A stretch of 64,000 nt of DNA from Streptomyces exfoliatus (GTDB lineage Bacteria > Actinomycetota > Actinomycetes > Streptomycetales > Streptomycetaceae), in assembly GCF_000725545.1 (NCBI RefSeq), contig NZ_JNZP01000021.1, positions 41,924 through 105,923 of the forward strand, read 5' to 3'. Positions 34,112-43,408 of the stretch are shown here, piece after piece. Numbering within the stretch: the first letter of the stretch is position 1; the number at the start of each line of letters is the position of its first letter. Below the pieces are notes generated by a model that did no database searches, was not told where the DNA came from, and saw only the letters and a list, made by a program, of their open reading frames with translations. The translations under genes and the position numbers were made by a program.

Positions 34112-34911
34112 CGACGGTCGCCGGTCTCGTCCCGTACCTCGGCGGGGCGCTGGCGGTCGGGGGCGTCGCGGTGGCGGCGTCCCGGCGCCGTGAGCTGATG
34201 GTCCGCTGGTGCGTGTGGGCGCTCGGAGTGCCCCTGGTGACCGCCGCGTTCTGGCTCGGGCCGCCGGGGATCGTGGTGCTCGCGGCCGTGGTCGGGGTGA
34301 TCGCGGTGGCGGAGTACGGCGGGCTGCTCCGGCTGGGCCCGCTGGACCGGGCGGTCCTCGGCGCGGCGGTCGTCGGACTCGTCCTGGCCGCATGGCTGGC
34401 TCCCGGGGAGGTGCTCAGGGTGGCGGCGGCCGGAGCCCTGGTGATCGCCGGGGTGCCACTGCTCTCGGGCGACGCGGAGCATGGGCTCCGGCGCCTGGGG
34501 GCGGGCCTGCTGGGGCTCGTGTGGCTCGGCGCCCTGGCCGGTCTCGTACCGCTCGGCGCCCTCGGCCTCGTCCTGTTCGTGGCCGTGTCGATCGCCGACA
34601 TCGTCGCGTACGCGGCGGGTCGCCGTCTCGGAGGCCCCCGACTCTCCCCGCTGTCGCCCGCCAAGCGGTGGAGCGGCACGCTGGCCGGGGCCGCGGCCGG
34701 CCTCCTCACGCTGGCCGTCCTGTCCTCCCTGACGTGGCAGACGGCGGTGGCCGTGGCGGTCGGCGGCCCGCTCGGGGATCTGCTCGAGTCGATGGTCAAG
34801 CGGGGCGCCCGCGCGAAGGACGCCGGCAACTGGCTGGCCGGCTCCGGCGGTCTCCTCGACCGGATCGACTCCCTCCTCGTCGCCCTGGCGGTGCTGCTGG
34901 TGCTGGGGTGA
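34108..34911 (+). CDS. CdsA-like phosphatidate cytidylyltransferase
   Basis: The 267-aa polytopic membrane protein (about seven or eight spans) is of the CDP-diglyceride synthetase family, which makes CDP-diacylglycerol from phosphatidate and CTP. Near the C-terminus it keeps the family signature SMVKRGARAKDAGNWLAGSGG...DRIDS (S-x-x-K-R-x4-K-D and the DR-x-DS pair), and before that [13 protein letters not shown] and SPLSPAKRWSGT. The start is GTG 34108, overlapping the upstream stop (GTGA). It is probably a second, dedicated CdsA, since the housekeeping copy normally sits beside frr and pyrH. It may activate a lipid for the pathway of the fused upstream enzyme. Confidence 0.88.
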   Translation: MTTVAGLVPYLGGALAVGGVAVAASRRRELMVRWCVWALGVPLVTAAFWLGPPGIVVLAAVVGVIAVAEYGGLLRLGPLDRAVLGAAVVGLVLAAWLAPGEVLRVAAAGALVIAGVPLLSGDAEHGLRRLGAGLLGLVWLGALAGLVPLGALGLVLFVAVSIADIVAYAAGRRLGGPRLSPLSPAKRWSGTLAGAAAGLLTLAVLSSLTWQTAVAVAVGGPLGDLLESMVKRGARAKDAGNWLAGSGGLLDRIDSLLVALAVLLVLG

Positions 34912-35067
34912 GGCACGCGGGCGGGAGGTCTTGACCGGGGAGGGACCCCAGCGGCTAAAGTCGATAAAACTTGCGCCGCTAGTTTCTGGAACGCCGTCCA
35001 GGACCTGATCCGAAAGACAGGCCCTGGGCCTTCCGAACCCGCCCCGACCGCACCCGGAGCCGTCCCC

Positions 35068-36255
35068 ATGCGTCCCGTGTACTTCGCCGCCGCCCGGCGC
35101 ACCCCGATCGGCCGCCTCCGCGGCGCCCTCTCGGCCGTCCGGCCCGACGACCTCGCCGCCACCGCCGTCCGCGCCGTCCTGGACGCCGTGCCCGGCCTCG
35201 ACCCGGCCCGGATCGACGACGTCTACTGGGGCGCCGCGAACCAGGCCGGCGAGGACAACCGCAACGTGGCCAGGATGGCCGTCCTCCTCGCCGGGCTGCC
35301 CGACTCCGTCCCCGGCGCCACCCTCAACCGGCTCTGCGCCTCGGGCCTGGAGGCGGTCACCACCGCCGCCCGCGCCATCGCCTCCGGCGAGGCCGACATC
35401 GTGCTCGCCGGCGGCTCGGAGTCGATGAGCCGGGCCCCCTTCGTGCTGCCCCGCGCCGACCAGGCACTCCCCCACCACCAGGAGATCGCCGACACCAAGC
35501 TCGGCTGGCGGCTGACCAACCCGCGGATGAAGGAACTCCACGGCGTCCTCTCCATGGGCGAGACCGCCGAGGAGGTCGCCGCCCGGTACGGCGTCAGCCG
35601 CGCGGACCAGGACGCGTTCGCCCTGCGCAGCCACCGGCTCGCCGCCGCGGCCCGCAAGGACGGCCTCTTCGACGCCGAGACCGTCCCCGTCACCCTCCCC
35701 GACGGCACGGTCGTCGCGCACGACGAATCCATCCGGGCCGACACCACACCGGAGAAGCTGGCCGCCCTCAAGCCGGTCTTCCGCCCCGACGGCACCGTGA
35801 CCGCCGGCAACGCCTCCCCGATGAACGACGGGGCCGCCGCCCTGCTGCTCGTCGGCGAGGAGGCCCTGCACGAACTGGGCCTGGAGCCGCTCGGCCGCTA
35901 CGTGGCCGGCGCCAGCGCCGGCGTCCACCCGGACGTCATGGGCATCGGCCCGGTCCCCGCCGTGCGGCGCGTCCTCGCCCGCACCGGCCGCGCCCTCACG
36001 GACATCGACACGGCCGAGTTCAACGAGGCCTTCGCCGCCCAGGCCCTCGCGTGCGTCCGCGAGCTCGGCATCGACCCCGACCGCGTCAACCCGCAGGGCG
36101 GCGCCATCGCCCTCGGCCACCCCCTGGGCGGCTCGGGCGCCCGCATCCTCACCACCCTCCTCCACCGCATGCACCGGACCGGCGACCGGCGCGGCCTCGC
36201 CACCATGTGCGTCGGCGTCGGCCAGGGAACCGCGGTGCTTGTCGACCGGGACTGA
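35068..36255 (+). CDS. Acetyl-CoA C-acyltransferase (thiolase, PcaF/PaaJ-like)
   Basis: The 395-aa thiolase cleaves 3-oxoacyl-CoA (or condenses acetyl-CoA). The nucleophile is C90 in TLNRLCASGLEAV. The second part of the active site is seen in DTAEFNEAFAAQAL, GGAIALGHPLGGSGAR and the late cysteine in MCVGVGQGTAVL. The YWGAANQAGEDNRNVARMAVLLAGLP segment resembles beta-ketoadipyl-CoA thiolases (PcaF/PaaJ), so it may finish aromatic or dicarboxylate breakdown, but no such pathway lies next to it. It is preceded by a 156-bp gap containing an AT-richer stretch (TCGATAAAACTTG) that may hold its promoter. It converges on the mce operon. Confidence 0.93.
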   Translation: MRPVYFAAARRTPIGRLRGALSAVRPDDLAATAVRAVLDAVPGLDPARIDDVYWGAANQAGEDNRNVARMAVLLAGLPDSVPGATLNRLCASGLEAVTTAARAIASGEADIVLAGGSESMSRAPFVLPRADQALPHHQEIADTKLGWRLTNPRMKELHGVLSMGETAEEVAARYGVSRADQDAFALRSHRLAAAARKDGLFDAETVPVTLPDGTVVAHDESIRADTTPEKLAALKPVFRPDGTVTAGNASPMNDGAAALLLVGEEALHELGLEPLGRYVAGASAGVHPDVMGIGPVPAVRRVLARTGRALTDIDTAEFNEAFAAQALACVRELGIDPDRVNPQGGAIALGHPLGGSGARILTTLLHRMHRTGDRRGLATMCVGVGQGTAVLVDRD

Positions 36256-36299
36256 CGTTCGGTTCCCGTACGGCCGCCCTCCGCCGGGGGGGCAGCGGC

Positions 36300-37070
36300 T
36301 CAGCGGCCGAAGGTGTCGATGTTCTCGACGAGCCAGCGGCCGTCGCGGTGCACGACGTCGACGGCGAACATCGCCCCCGCGTAGACGCCCTGGTCCTGCG
36401 CCTGTTCCCGGGGCTGCTTCGGGGTCTTCGGCTGCCGCTCAGCGGTCCCCGCCGTGCTCACGCTGCTCTGGTCCGCGTAGACGAGCACCCGGGCGCGGTC
36501 GCCGTCGATCCGCTCGACCGCGCTGTCGGTGACCGTCGTGGTGATCACCGTCTTCTGCCGCGCCGCCTGGGCGAGGACGCCGTCGAGCAGCGTCCGGTGC
36601 TGTGCGACGGCCTTGCCGGTGAGGAGGGTCTTGCCGGCCTGCTCGAAGGGGCCCGTGTCGGCGTGGTCGTAGGAGAAGAGCGCGGCGACGGCCGCGGCGG
36701 TCTGTCCCTTGATCTCGCTGGTGCGGGCGAGGTCGGTGAGGGCCGTGTTGCCGAGCGCGGGGTCGGCCCGTAGCCCTTCCGCCCTGCTGTGCGCCCAGCC
36801 CGCGAAGCCGCCGAGCAGGAGCGTCAGGACGCACAGGACCGCGAGGGTGGCCGGGGGGACGAGGCGCCGGGGCCGTACCACCGCGTCCTCGGCGACCGTC
36901 TCCCGCTTCGGCTCCGTCGCCGTCCCGCGCTTCGACTCCGTCGCCGTATCCCGTACGGCCGTCATCAGCGCCGGCCGCTGCCGGGGCCGTGCGGCGGCGG
37001 GCTCCGCCGGGGGACCGGCGAGGGCCTGGCGGCGGCGCTCGCGGTTGAGGTGGTGGCGGGGCGTCGGCAT
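36300..37070 (-). CDS. Mce-associated membrane protein, type B copy 2
   Basis: The 256-aa protein has a basic, Pro/Ala-rich cytoplasmic N-terminus of about 75 aa, one membrane span (LVPPATLAVLCVLTLLLGGFAGW) and an extracytoplasmic domain with GNTALTDLARTSEIKGQTAAAVAALFSYD and a final RDGRWLVENIDTFGR. The domain is homologous to the product of 37723-38319. Such Mce-associated proteins are known to accompany mce operons and may stabilise the transporter. It is the last gene of the operon, separated from the previous one by 83 bp holding an inverted repeat. Confidence 0.85.
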   Translation of the reverse strand: MPTPRHHLNRERRRQALAGPPAEPAAARPRQRPALMTAVRDTATESKRGTATEPKRETVAEDAVVRPRRLVPPATLAVLCVLTLLLGGFAGWAHSRAEGLRADPALGNTALTDLARTSEIKGQTAAAVAALFSYDHADTGPFEQAGKTLLTGKAVAQHRTLLDGVLAQAARQKTVITTTVTDSAVERIDGDRARVLVYADQSSVSTAGTAERQPKTPKQPREQAQDQGVYAGAMFAVDVVHRDGRWLVENIDTFGR

Positions 37071-37110
37071 GGTGCGTGTCCTTTCGGGTGCGGGCGGCGG
37101 CTCCGGTCGT

Positions 37111-37150
37111 AGGGCCTGAGGTCTGAGGCCTGATCTCGACGACAGGCCCT
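37111..37150. repeat. Inverted repeat inside the mce operon
   Basis: AGGGCCTG (37111-37118) and CAGGCCCT (37143-37150) are complementary across a 24-nt loop, in the only sizeable gap within the Mce-associated genes. It could be an attenuator, a processing site or a weak terminator that reduces expression of the last gene. Confidence 0.45.
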
Positions 37151-37153
37151 GGA

Positions 37154-37696
37154 TCAGCCCGCCGCCGTACCGCCCACGGGGGCCTGCCCCAGACCGCTGA
37201 GCTTCCAGCGGCCTTCGGCGCGGGTGAGTTCGCCCAGCATGCGGCTGTCCTTCTCCGTGCTCTTGCTGTCGGGCGTCGTGACGGTGATGCGCAGCGCGAC
37301 GAGGACCCGGGCCCGCCCCGCCCGGTCGTCGAGTTCCGTGACGGCCCCGGACAGCACCCGTGCCGTGGTCACCGTCTTCGCGGTCTTCACCTGGCCCGTG
37401 AACTCGGCGCGGCCGTCGACGAGTTGCTTGTGCAGGTCGCCGGTCGTGGAGGACTCCCAGAGGTCGAGCCCCTGCTCGACGCGGTGGTGGTCGAGCGTGT
37501 TGAGGTTCTGCACGGCCTGCTCCCCCGCGGCGAGCGCCCGGTCGCGCTGCACGGCGTACGCGGCGGAGTCGTCGTGCGCCGCGGCGTACCAGTCCCGGCC
37601 GGTCCAGGCCGCGAAGCCACCGGCGACGAGGGTGAGCGCCAGTGCCCCCGCCAGGGCGGGCCTGCTGCCCGCCGGGGTGCGGACCGCGCGTGTCAT
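37154..37696 (-). CDS. Mce-associated membrane protein, type A copy 2
   Basis: The 180-aa protein has an N-terminal membrane anchor (ALAGALALTLVAGGFAAW) and an extracytoplasmic domain with AVQRDRALAAGEQAVQNLNTLDHHRVEQGLDLWESSTTGDLHKQL and a C-terminal TRAEGRWKLSGL. It aligns along its length with the product of 38316-38831. The ATG at 37696 is chosen because GGGAG precedes it; ATG 37720, two bases after the upstream stop, is the alternative. It is the third of four Mce-associated genes downstream of the six MCE genes. Its role is presumably in the envelope, with the lipid transporter. Confidence 0.84.
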   Translation of the reverse strand: MTRAVRTPAGSRPALAGALALTLVAGGFAAWTGRDWYAAAHDDSAAYAVQRDRALAAGEQAVQNLNTLDHHRVEQGLDLWESSTTGDLHKQLVDGRAEFTGQVKTAKTVTTARVLSGAVTELDDRAGRARVLVALRITVTTPDSKSTEKDSRMLGELTRAEGRWKLSGLGQAPVGGTAAG

Positions 37697-37722
37697 GGGG
37701 TGCTCCCGTCTCCCGCTCATCG

Positions 37723-38319
37723 TCAGCGGGCCTTGATGTCGACGATCAGCCACCGGTCGCCACGGAACTCCGCGGTGACGGTGAGCTGGGCGGCGGCGGA
37801 CGTGGCGGCGGCCTTGTCCCGGCGCGAGGTCTGGTCGAGGAACACGAGGAGCCGCGCCCTGTTCCCGTCGAGTTCGATCACTCCGGTCCGGACGGCCTGG
37901 GTGGTGAGGGTGAGCCGCTGCTCGACCAGACTCGCGCGGACCTGGGCGAACAACTCGGTGTACTGGCGGGCGGCGCGTCCGGCCAGCACGGTGCGGGCGG
38001 AGCGTTCGGCGGCGTCGGCGCCCGCGGGCGCGTACGAGAAGACCCGGGCGAGCCCCTCGCCGACGTCGCCGCCGACGCGGGTGGTGGCCCCGGTGTCGGT
38101 GAGCGCGTGGTTGCGGGCGGAGGGGGTCGACCGGAGCTGGTCGGCGAAGTGGAAGAACGCGCTCCCGGTGATCAGCAGGACGGCGACGGCCGCGGGGAGG
38201 AGGGCCTTGCGCCAGAGGGCGGGGGAACGCCTGCCTCCCTGCGGCGGAAGGTTCTCCTCGCCGTCCACGTCGGCTTCGGCCTCCACGTCGTCGGCCGTCC
38301 CGCTCAGCAGTCGTGTCAC
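37723..38319 (-). CDS. Mce-associated membrane protein, type B copy 1
   Basis: The 198-aa protein has a cytoplasmic N-terminus of about 50 aa, one span (LLPAAVAVLLITGSAFFHFA) and an extracytoplasmic domain with RNHALTDTGATTRVGGDVGEGLARVFSYAPA and a terminal FRGDRWLIVDIKAR. It is a paralogue of the 36300-37070 product. The GTG start overlaps the stop of the previous gene (GTGA), which shows it is translated as part of the operon; a longer frame upstream has no support. Confidence 0.85.
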   Translation of the reverse strand: MTRLLSGTADDVEAEADVDGEENLPPQGGRRSPALWRKALLPAAVAVLLITGSAFFHFADQLRSTPSARNHALTDTGATTRVGGDVGEGLARVFSYAPAGADAAERSARTVLAGRAARQYTELFAQVRASLVEQRLTLTTQAVRTGVIELDGNRARLLVFLDQTSRRDKAAATSAAAQLTVTAEFRGDRWLIVDIKAR

Positions 38320-38831
38320 TCGTCCTCGCTCCCCTCGGCTCCGGTCACGGGCACCGCGCTCAGCGCCGCGACCCGCCACGTGTCCTCGCCGGTGCGCGTC
38401 AGGACGGCCTCCAGGCGCTTGCGGTCGGTGGTCGGGCCGCCGGCCCCGCGCGGGGTGACGTCGACGCGCACGGTCGCGATGAGCTTCGCCGTACCGGCTC
38501 GCGTGTCGAGCGCGGTCAGGGCGGCCTCGGTGACCGTGGCACGCGCCGAGGCGCCCACCGCGGGCTCGGTGCCGCCCAGTTCGGTGCGGAGCGGTCCGGT
38601 CGAGGCGTCGCGCCAGGCCTGGATGCCCGCTTCGGCGCGCTCGCGGGTCGAGGCGTCGAGCGTGTTCAGGACGGTGAGGCGGTGGCGGCCCTCGGCGAGG
38701 GCGGTGTCCCGTGCGCGGCCGAAGGCGAGTTCCTCGTCGGTGCGGGCCTGGGCGTAGGTCCAGGCGCCGGTCCCGCAGAAGCCCAGAGCGACGACGAGGG
38801 CGCCGGCCCCGAGGATCCCGGCCCGCCTCAT
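38316..38831 (-). CDS. Mce-associated membrane protein, type A copy 1
   Basis: The 171-aa protein has an N-terminal membrane anchor (ILGAGALVVALGFCGTGAW) and a domain with FGRARDTALAEGRHRLTVLNTLDASTRERAEAGIQAWRDASTGPL, then TGEDTWRVAALSAVPV. It overlaps the last MCE gene by 4 bp and the next gene by 4 bp. It is a paralogue of the 37154-37696 product. It faces the outside of the membrane and presumably assists the MCE complex. Confidence 0.85.
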   Translation of the reverse strand: MRRAGILGAGALVVALGFCGTGAWTYAQARTDEELAFGRARDTALAEGRHRLTVLNTLDASTRERAEAGIQAWRDASTGPLRTELGGTEPAVGASARATVTEAALTALDTRAGTAKLIATVRVDVTPRGAGGPTTDRKRLEAVLTRTGEDTWRVAALSAVPVTGAEGSEDE

Positions 38832-40120
38832 CGCGTACTCCCGGTGGCCGGGGCGCTCACGGCGCCCAGGCCGAGGAGACCGGCCATGTCCGTCGGCCCG
38901 TCGGTGTGTCCGGGCAGCGCGAGCGCGCCGGGCAGGGGCGTCCGCGCACCCGGCTTGGGCGGTGTGCTGCCCGAGGGCAGGGCGCCCGGCCTGGCCGGTT
39001 CGGACACCCCGCCGGCCTTCGGAGCCTGGCCCGAGCCGCGTACGTTGACCCCGGTGGCGGCGGAACTGGCGCAGGAGGCGCCGGTGTTGAGGGCGGGCGC
39101 CGTTCCCAGGTCGAGTCCGTTGCGGTAGCGCGTTCCGCCGTATCCGGACGTGCAGGGCAGTGGCTTGAAGAAGGTGACGGCGAGACCGATGCGCAGGCGT
39201 CCTCCGTCGACGGCGGTGGCTCCGGCAGCGACGGCCGCCGGGAGTTTCACGAGCAGTTCCTCGGTGCCGCGTTGCCGGGTGACGGCGATCTCCGAGGTGG
39301 TGAGGAGGTTGGCGAGGACGACGCTGAGGCTCGGGTCGAGGTCGCGCAGGAGGCTGCTGACCTGGCCGGCCGCGTCGGGTGTCACGGCGAGGAGGCGGCG
39401 CAGGTCGGCGTCGGAGCCCTTGAGGGTGGCGGCGAGGTCGCGTGCGCCGGTGGCGAAGTCCCGGATGGCGCGGCTCTCTTCGGCCTGGGTGCGCAGGACG
39501 GTCTCCCCGTCGTCGATGAGCCGGGTGGTGGCGGGCAGCGCGTCGTCGGCGGCCTGGACGAATCTGCTGCCGTTGTCGAGGAGGGCCTGGAGGTCGTCGC
39601 CGTGTCCCTCGAAGGCCTTGCCGAGTTCGTCGACGACCGTGCGCAGGGATTCCAGGGGTACGGAGCGGGTGAGGTCGTTCATGCTCGCGAGGACGTCGGT
39701 GACGGGCGCCGGTACCTGGGTGTCGGACTGCTCGACGCGGGCGCCGTCGGTGAGGAAGGGGCCGTCGTCGCTCTCGGGGCGCAGGTCGATGTACTGCTCG
39801 CCGACGGCGGAGAGTCCGGCGACGACGGCCCGCGCGTCGGCGGGGATCCGGGGGGCGGACTTCTTGATGCGCAGTTCGGCGACGACTCCGTCGGCGGTGA
39901 GGCCGATGTCTCCGACGCGTCCCACGGAGACGCCCCGGTAGGTGACGTCGGAGTGGGTGAACAGGCCGCCGGTACGGGCGAGATGGACCCGCACGGTGTA
40001 GTGGTCGGCGACTCCGGCGTAGCGGCCGAGGTCGGCGTAGCGGATGCCGACGAAGCCGAGGACGAGCACGGCGATGACGAGGAAGGCCAGGTTCTTCAGC
40101 CGTACGGTTCGGGTGATCAC
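38828..40120 (-). CDS. mceF: MCE-family protein, sixth of the operon (MceF position)
   Basis: The 430-aa protein has an N-terminal membrane anchor (LAFLVIAVLVLGFVGIRY), an MlaD/MCE domain (about 38-120; YTVRVHLARTGGLFTHSDVTYRGVSVGRVGDIGL and VGEQYIDLRP), a long alpha-helical region (about 135-300) and a Pro/Gly-rich tail. MCE proteins form a hexameric tube that carries lipids across the envelope to the YrbE permease and Mkl ATPase. The symbol is given by position. It is linked to its neighbours by 4-bp overlaps. Confidence 0.9.
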   Translation of the reverse strand: MITRTVRLKNLAFLVIAVLVLGFVGIRYADLGRYAGVADHYTVRVHLARTGGLFTHSDVTYRGVSVGRVGDIGLTADGVVAELRIKKSAPRIPADARAVVAGLSAVGEQYIDLRPESDDGPFLTDGARVEQSDTQVPAPVTDVLASMNDLTRSVPLESLRTVVDELGKAFEGHGDDLQALLDNGSRFVQAADDALPATTRLIDDGETVLRTQAEESRAIRDFATGARDLAATLKGSDADLRRLLAVTPDAAGQVSSLLRDLDPSLSVVLANLLTTSEIAVTRQRGTEELLVKLPAAVAAGATAVDGGRLRIGLAVTFFKPLPCTSGYGGTRYRNGLDLGTAPALNTGASCASSAATGVNVRGSGQAPKAGGVSEPARPGALPSGSTPPKPGARTPLPGALALPGHTDGPTDMAGLLGLGAVSAPATGSTR

Positions 40121-41340
40121 CGGTTCTCGCCTCCGTCCTTGGGTGGGGTGGCGGACTGCGTCGGGATGCCCGTCCGGACCGGAGGCAGTGGAAGGGCCGT
40201 TCCCGGGCTCTGGGCGGTGCCGCCCGTCCCCCTTCGCTCGCCGGGGGCCGGGGCCGGGGGTGAAGGCGAGGCGGTGGGCTCGGGCTGCGGGATCAGCGGC
40301 GGGATCACCTCGGTGCCGGGGGCGGCCGAGAGGTGCAGATAGGTGTTGAGGTAGTCGCCCTTGACGCCGCGCATGACCTCGTCGGTGAAGGGATACGTCA
40401 GGAGCACCTGGAGCGATGCGGGCAGGTCGGAACCGGCGTCCGCGAGTGCCTTCAGGGTCGGCGCGAGGGCCTTGAGGTCGGCGACCATGTCCTTCTTGCT
40501 CGCGTCGATGGTGGTGACGGCCACGCCGGACAGCGTGTCCAGGGCGCGCAGCATGGTCAGCAGGGATCCTCGCTGGTTCTCCAGGGTCTTCAGGCCGGGC
40601 GAGAGGCCGGTGAGGACCGTGTCGACGTCCTTCTTGCGGCCGGCGAGGGTCGCGGAGAGCCGGTTGACGCCGTCGAGGGCGCGGGTGATGTCGCCGCGGT
40701 GCGCGTCCAGGGTCGTCACCAGGGTGTTCACCCGCTTCAGCATCGAACGGACCTCGGGTTCGCGGCCGCCGAGCGCCGCGTTGAGTTCGCGGGTGATGGT
40801 CTTGAGCTGGTTGACGCCGCCGCCGTTGAGCAGCAGGGACAGTGCGCCGAACACCTCCTCGACCTCCGTGTTGCGGCTGGTGCGGGCCAGCGGGATGACG
40901 CTGCCTTCGGCGAGGCGTCCGCCGCCGTCCTTGCGGGGGGCGACGAGCTGGATGTACTTCTCGCCGAGGAGGCTCGACTGTTCCAGGCGGGCGCTCGCGT
41001 CCGCGGGCAGCCGGACGTCGCCGTTGATGGTGAGGGTGACGCGGGCGGACCAGGTGCCGGTCGCGAGCTCGATGGCGGTGACGCGGCCGACGGCGACGTC
41101 GTTGACCTTGACCGCGGACTGCGGGGCGAGGCTCAGGACGTCGTCGAGTTCGGCGGTGACCGTGTAGGGGTGGGCGCCGAGGTCGGCGCCGCCGGGCAGG
41201 GGCAGGTCCTCGATGCCGTCGAAGCGGAACGGGTTCGCGGGGACGGCGCCGAGGAGGAGGGCGAGGCCCACGCCGAGGGCGACCAGTCCGGCCGCGCCGG
41301 TGGCGGCGGCCTTGGCGGAGGGCGGGGTGCCGCGTCTCAT
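40117..41340 (-). CDS. mceE: MCE-family protein, fifth of the operon (MceE position)
   Basis: The 407-aa protein has an N-terminal hydrophobic anchor ([17 protein letters not shown]), an MCE domain ([32 protein letters not shown] and [10 protein letters not shown]), a helical coiled region (about 150-300) and a Pro-rich C-terminus. Unlike the mycobacterial counterpart LprK, it lacks a lipobox cysteine. It starts at ATG 41340, overlapping the previous stop by 4 bp. It is one subunit of the presumed heterohexameric lipid tube. Confidence 0.9.
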   Translation of the reverse strand: MRRGTPPSAKAAATGAAGLVALGVGLALLLGAVPANPFRFDGIEDLPLPGGADLGAHPYTVTAELDDVLSLAPQSAVKVNDVAVGRVTAIELATGTWSARVTLTINGDVRLPADASARLEQSSLLGEKYIQLVAPRKDGGGRLAEGSVIPLARTSRNTEVEEVFGALSLLLNGGGVNQLKTITRELNAALGGREPEVRSMLKRVNTLVTTLDAHRGDITRALDGVNRLSATLAGRKKDVDTVLTGLSPGLKTLENQRGSLLTMLRALDTLSGVAVTTIDASKKDMVADLKALAPTLKALADAGSDLPASLQVLLTYPFTDEVMRGVKGDYLNTYLHLSAAPGTEVIPPLIPQPEPTASPSPPAPAPGERRGTGGTAQSPGTALPLPPVRTGIPTQSATPPKDGGENR

Positions 41341-42365
41341 CGCTTCTCCTGTCCGGGGCTCGTGGCGGAGGCGCCGGACACCGGAAGCGGGAGGAGGGGG
41401 CCGCCCATGCTGATCTCGTTGAGGTTGGCGCGGCCGTCGATGGTGCGGGTGTCCGGGTCGTACGCGTTGACGAGGTTGCCGGCGGCGAGCGGGGCGACGT
41501 CGAGGGCCTCGGCGAGGGAGGCGCGTTGGTCGACGAGGGTCTGGGTGAGGGGCACGAGCCGGTCGACGTTCTTCTTCAGTTCGCCGCGGTTGTCCTTGAT
41601 GAAGGTCTTGACCTGGGCGAGGGCCTTGCCGAGTTCTTTGAGGGCGGCGGCGAGGTCGTCCTTGTTCTCGGCGAAGTAGCCGACGACGTCGTCCAGGCGT
41701 TCCTGCGCGGTGCGGACGTCGCCGTCCTTCTTCTTGAGCATGGTGGTGAAGGTCTGGAGTTGCCCGAGGGTGGCGAAGAGGTCCTCGCTGCTGCCGTCGA
41801 GGGTCTTGGCGGCCTTGCCGAACTGTTCGATGGAGGTGCCGATGGCCGCGCCGTTGCCCTTGAGGTTCTCGGCCCCGGTGTCGAGGAGTTCGGACAGGGC
41901 TCCCGTGGAGTTGGCGCCGTCCGGCCCGAGTGCCCGGCTCAGTTCGGTGAGGGAGGCGTAGAGCTGGTCGATCTCGACGGGGACGCGGTTGCGGTCGGCG
42001 GGCAGGTCGGCGCCGTCGGTGAGGGTGGGGCCCGTGCTGTAGGCGGGGGTGAGCTGGACGTACCGGTCGGCGACGATGCTGGGGGCGACGACGAGGGCCC
42101 GCGCGTCGGCGGGGACGCGTACTCCCTCGTCGAGACGGAGTTCGACGCGCACCCGGGTGCCCTGCGGCTGCACGGACTCCACCTCTCCGACCCGTACGCC
42201 GAGGACGCGCAGGTCGGAGCCTGCGTAGATGCCGACGGCCCGGTCGAACCAGGCGGTGACGCGGATGCCGTCGGCGTCGAGGAACCGTACGGCGACGAGA
42301 CCGCAGGCCGCGAGCACCGCGAGGGCGAGCCCCGCGACGAGGGGTTTTCTGGCCTTGGTCATCAT
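41337..42365 (-). CDS. mceD: MCE-family protein, fourth of the operon (MceD position)
   Basis: The 342-aa protein has an N-terminal hydrophobic stretch containing LAVLAAC, which fits a lipobox; the cysteine is followed by further hydrophobic residues, so lipidation is uncertain. The MCE domain follows ([45 protein letters not shown]), then a helical region (about 135-290). Two consecutive ATGs start it (42365 and 42362); the first overlaps the upstream stop by 4 bp. It is part of the MCE tube. Confidence 0.9.
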   Translation of the reverse strand: MMTKARKPLVAGLALAVLAACGLVAVRFLDADGIRVTAWFDRAVGIYAGSDLRVLGVRVGEVESVQPQGTRVRVELRLDEGVRVPADARALVVAPSIVADRYVQLTPAYSTGPTLTDGADLPADRNRVPVEIDQLYASLTELSRALGPDGANSTGALSELLDTGAENLKGNGAAIGTSIEQFGKAAKTLDGSSEDLFATLGQLQTFTTMLKKKDGDVRTAQERLDDVVGYFAENKDDLAAALKELGKALAQVKTFIKDNRGELKKNVDRLVPLTQTLVDQRASLAEALDVAPLAAGNLVNAYDPDTRTIDGRANLNEISMGGPLLPLPVSGASATSPGQEKR

Positions 42366-43408
42366 TCACCGCTCCCCGTGGCCGCCGCCTGCTGTTTCGG
42401 CGGCCGGCATCCGGACGTGGGCTGCGAGGCTTCGGGCAGGTAGGTGCGGGGCACGACGCCGCACAGGTAGCTGTCGAACCAGCGGCCGTTGCCGAGGGTG
42501 TTGCCGACGAGCCGGTAGTACGGGCCGATGAGCGCGAGCGTCTTGTCGAGCTGACCGCTGTTCTTCTCCAGGACGCCGGTGACGCGGCTGAGGGCCTTGA
42601 GGGTGGGGCCGAGCTGCCGGTCGTTGTCGCCGACGAGGCCGCTGAGTTCGGTGCCCAGGCTTCGGCTTCCCTTGAGGAGGGCGCGGATGGCGTCGCGGCG
42701 CTTCTGCAGCTCCCCGAGCAGCGAGCCGCCGTCCTCGATGAGGGTCTCGAAGCTGGACTTCTTGCTCTCCAGGGTCTTGGTGAACTTCTTGCTGTTCCGC
42801 AGGAGCCGGTCGAGTTCGGTGTCGCGCTTGGAGACGGACTTCGACAGTTCGGAGAGGCCGGTGGCGGCGTTGCGGACGTGCGGCGGCGAGTTCCTGAAGG
42901 TGTCGGAGATCGTCCGGAAGCTCTCCGCGAGCTTCTCGGTGTCGAGGTCGTCGACGGTGCCGCCGAGGTCCTGGAAGGCCTGCGTCACGTCGTACGGGGA
43001 GGTGGTGCGGGTCTGCGGGATGCGGGTTCCCGGGTCCTGCGGGCCGGAGCCCAGGGGGTCGAGCGCCAGGTACTTCTCGCCGAGGAGGGTCTTGATGGCG
43101 ATGGCGGCGGTCGACCGGTCGCCGATCCAGGCGTCGCCGACCTCGAAGGTCACCTTGACCTTGGCGCCGTCGAGGGCGACGTCGGTGACCTTGCCGACCT
43201 TGACCCCGGCGATGCGCACCTCGTCGCCCGCGTCGAGGCCCGCGGACTCGGAGAAGTCGGCGCTGTAGGCGGTGCCGCCGCCGACGAGGGGCAGCCGTTC
43301 CACGTTGTAGGCGAGGGCGGCGATCAGGCCGAGGAGCAGGAGGCCGACGACGGCGACGGCGACGGGGCTGCGTTCCTTGACCGGCTTGAACCGGCGGCGG
43401 GCGGTCAT
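42362..43408 (-). CDS. mceC: MCE-family protein, third of the operon (MceC position)
   Basis: The 348-aa protein has a membrane anchor ([21 protein letters not shown]), an MCE domain ([44 protein letters not shown]), a helical domain with [18 protein letters not shown] and a C-terminal segment with two cysteines (SYLCGVVPR and SGCRPP) that may form a disulfide. The start [10 protein letters not shown] overlaps the previous stop (ATGA); the longer frame from 43513 is not supported. Confidence 0.9.
   Translation of the reverse strand: MTARRRFKPVKERSPVAVAVVGLLLLGLIAALAYNVERLPLVGGGTAYSADFSESAGLDAGDEVRIAGVKVGKVTDVALDGAKVKVTFEVGDAWIGDRSTAAIAIKTLLGEKYLALDPLGSGPQDPGTRIPQTRTTSPYDVTQAFQDLGGTVDDLDTEKLAESFRTISDTFRNSPPHVRNAATGLSELSKSVSKRDTELDRLLRNSKKFTKTLESKKSSFETLIEDGGSLLGELQKRRDAIRALLKGSRSLGTELSGLVGDNDRQLGPTLKALSRVTGVLEKNSGQLDKTLALIGPYYRLVGNTLGNGRWFDSYLCGVVPRTYLPEASQPTSGCRPPKQQAAATGSGE

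Noticed and set aside
36256..36299. Possible terminator hairpin between the thiolase and the mce operon
   Set aside because: GCCGC/GCGGC arms can pair, but the centre is mismatched and the stem is weak; I could not support it as a terminator.
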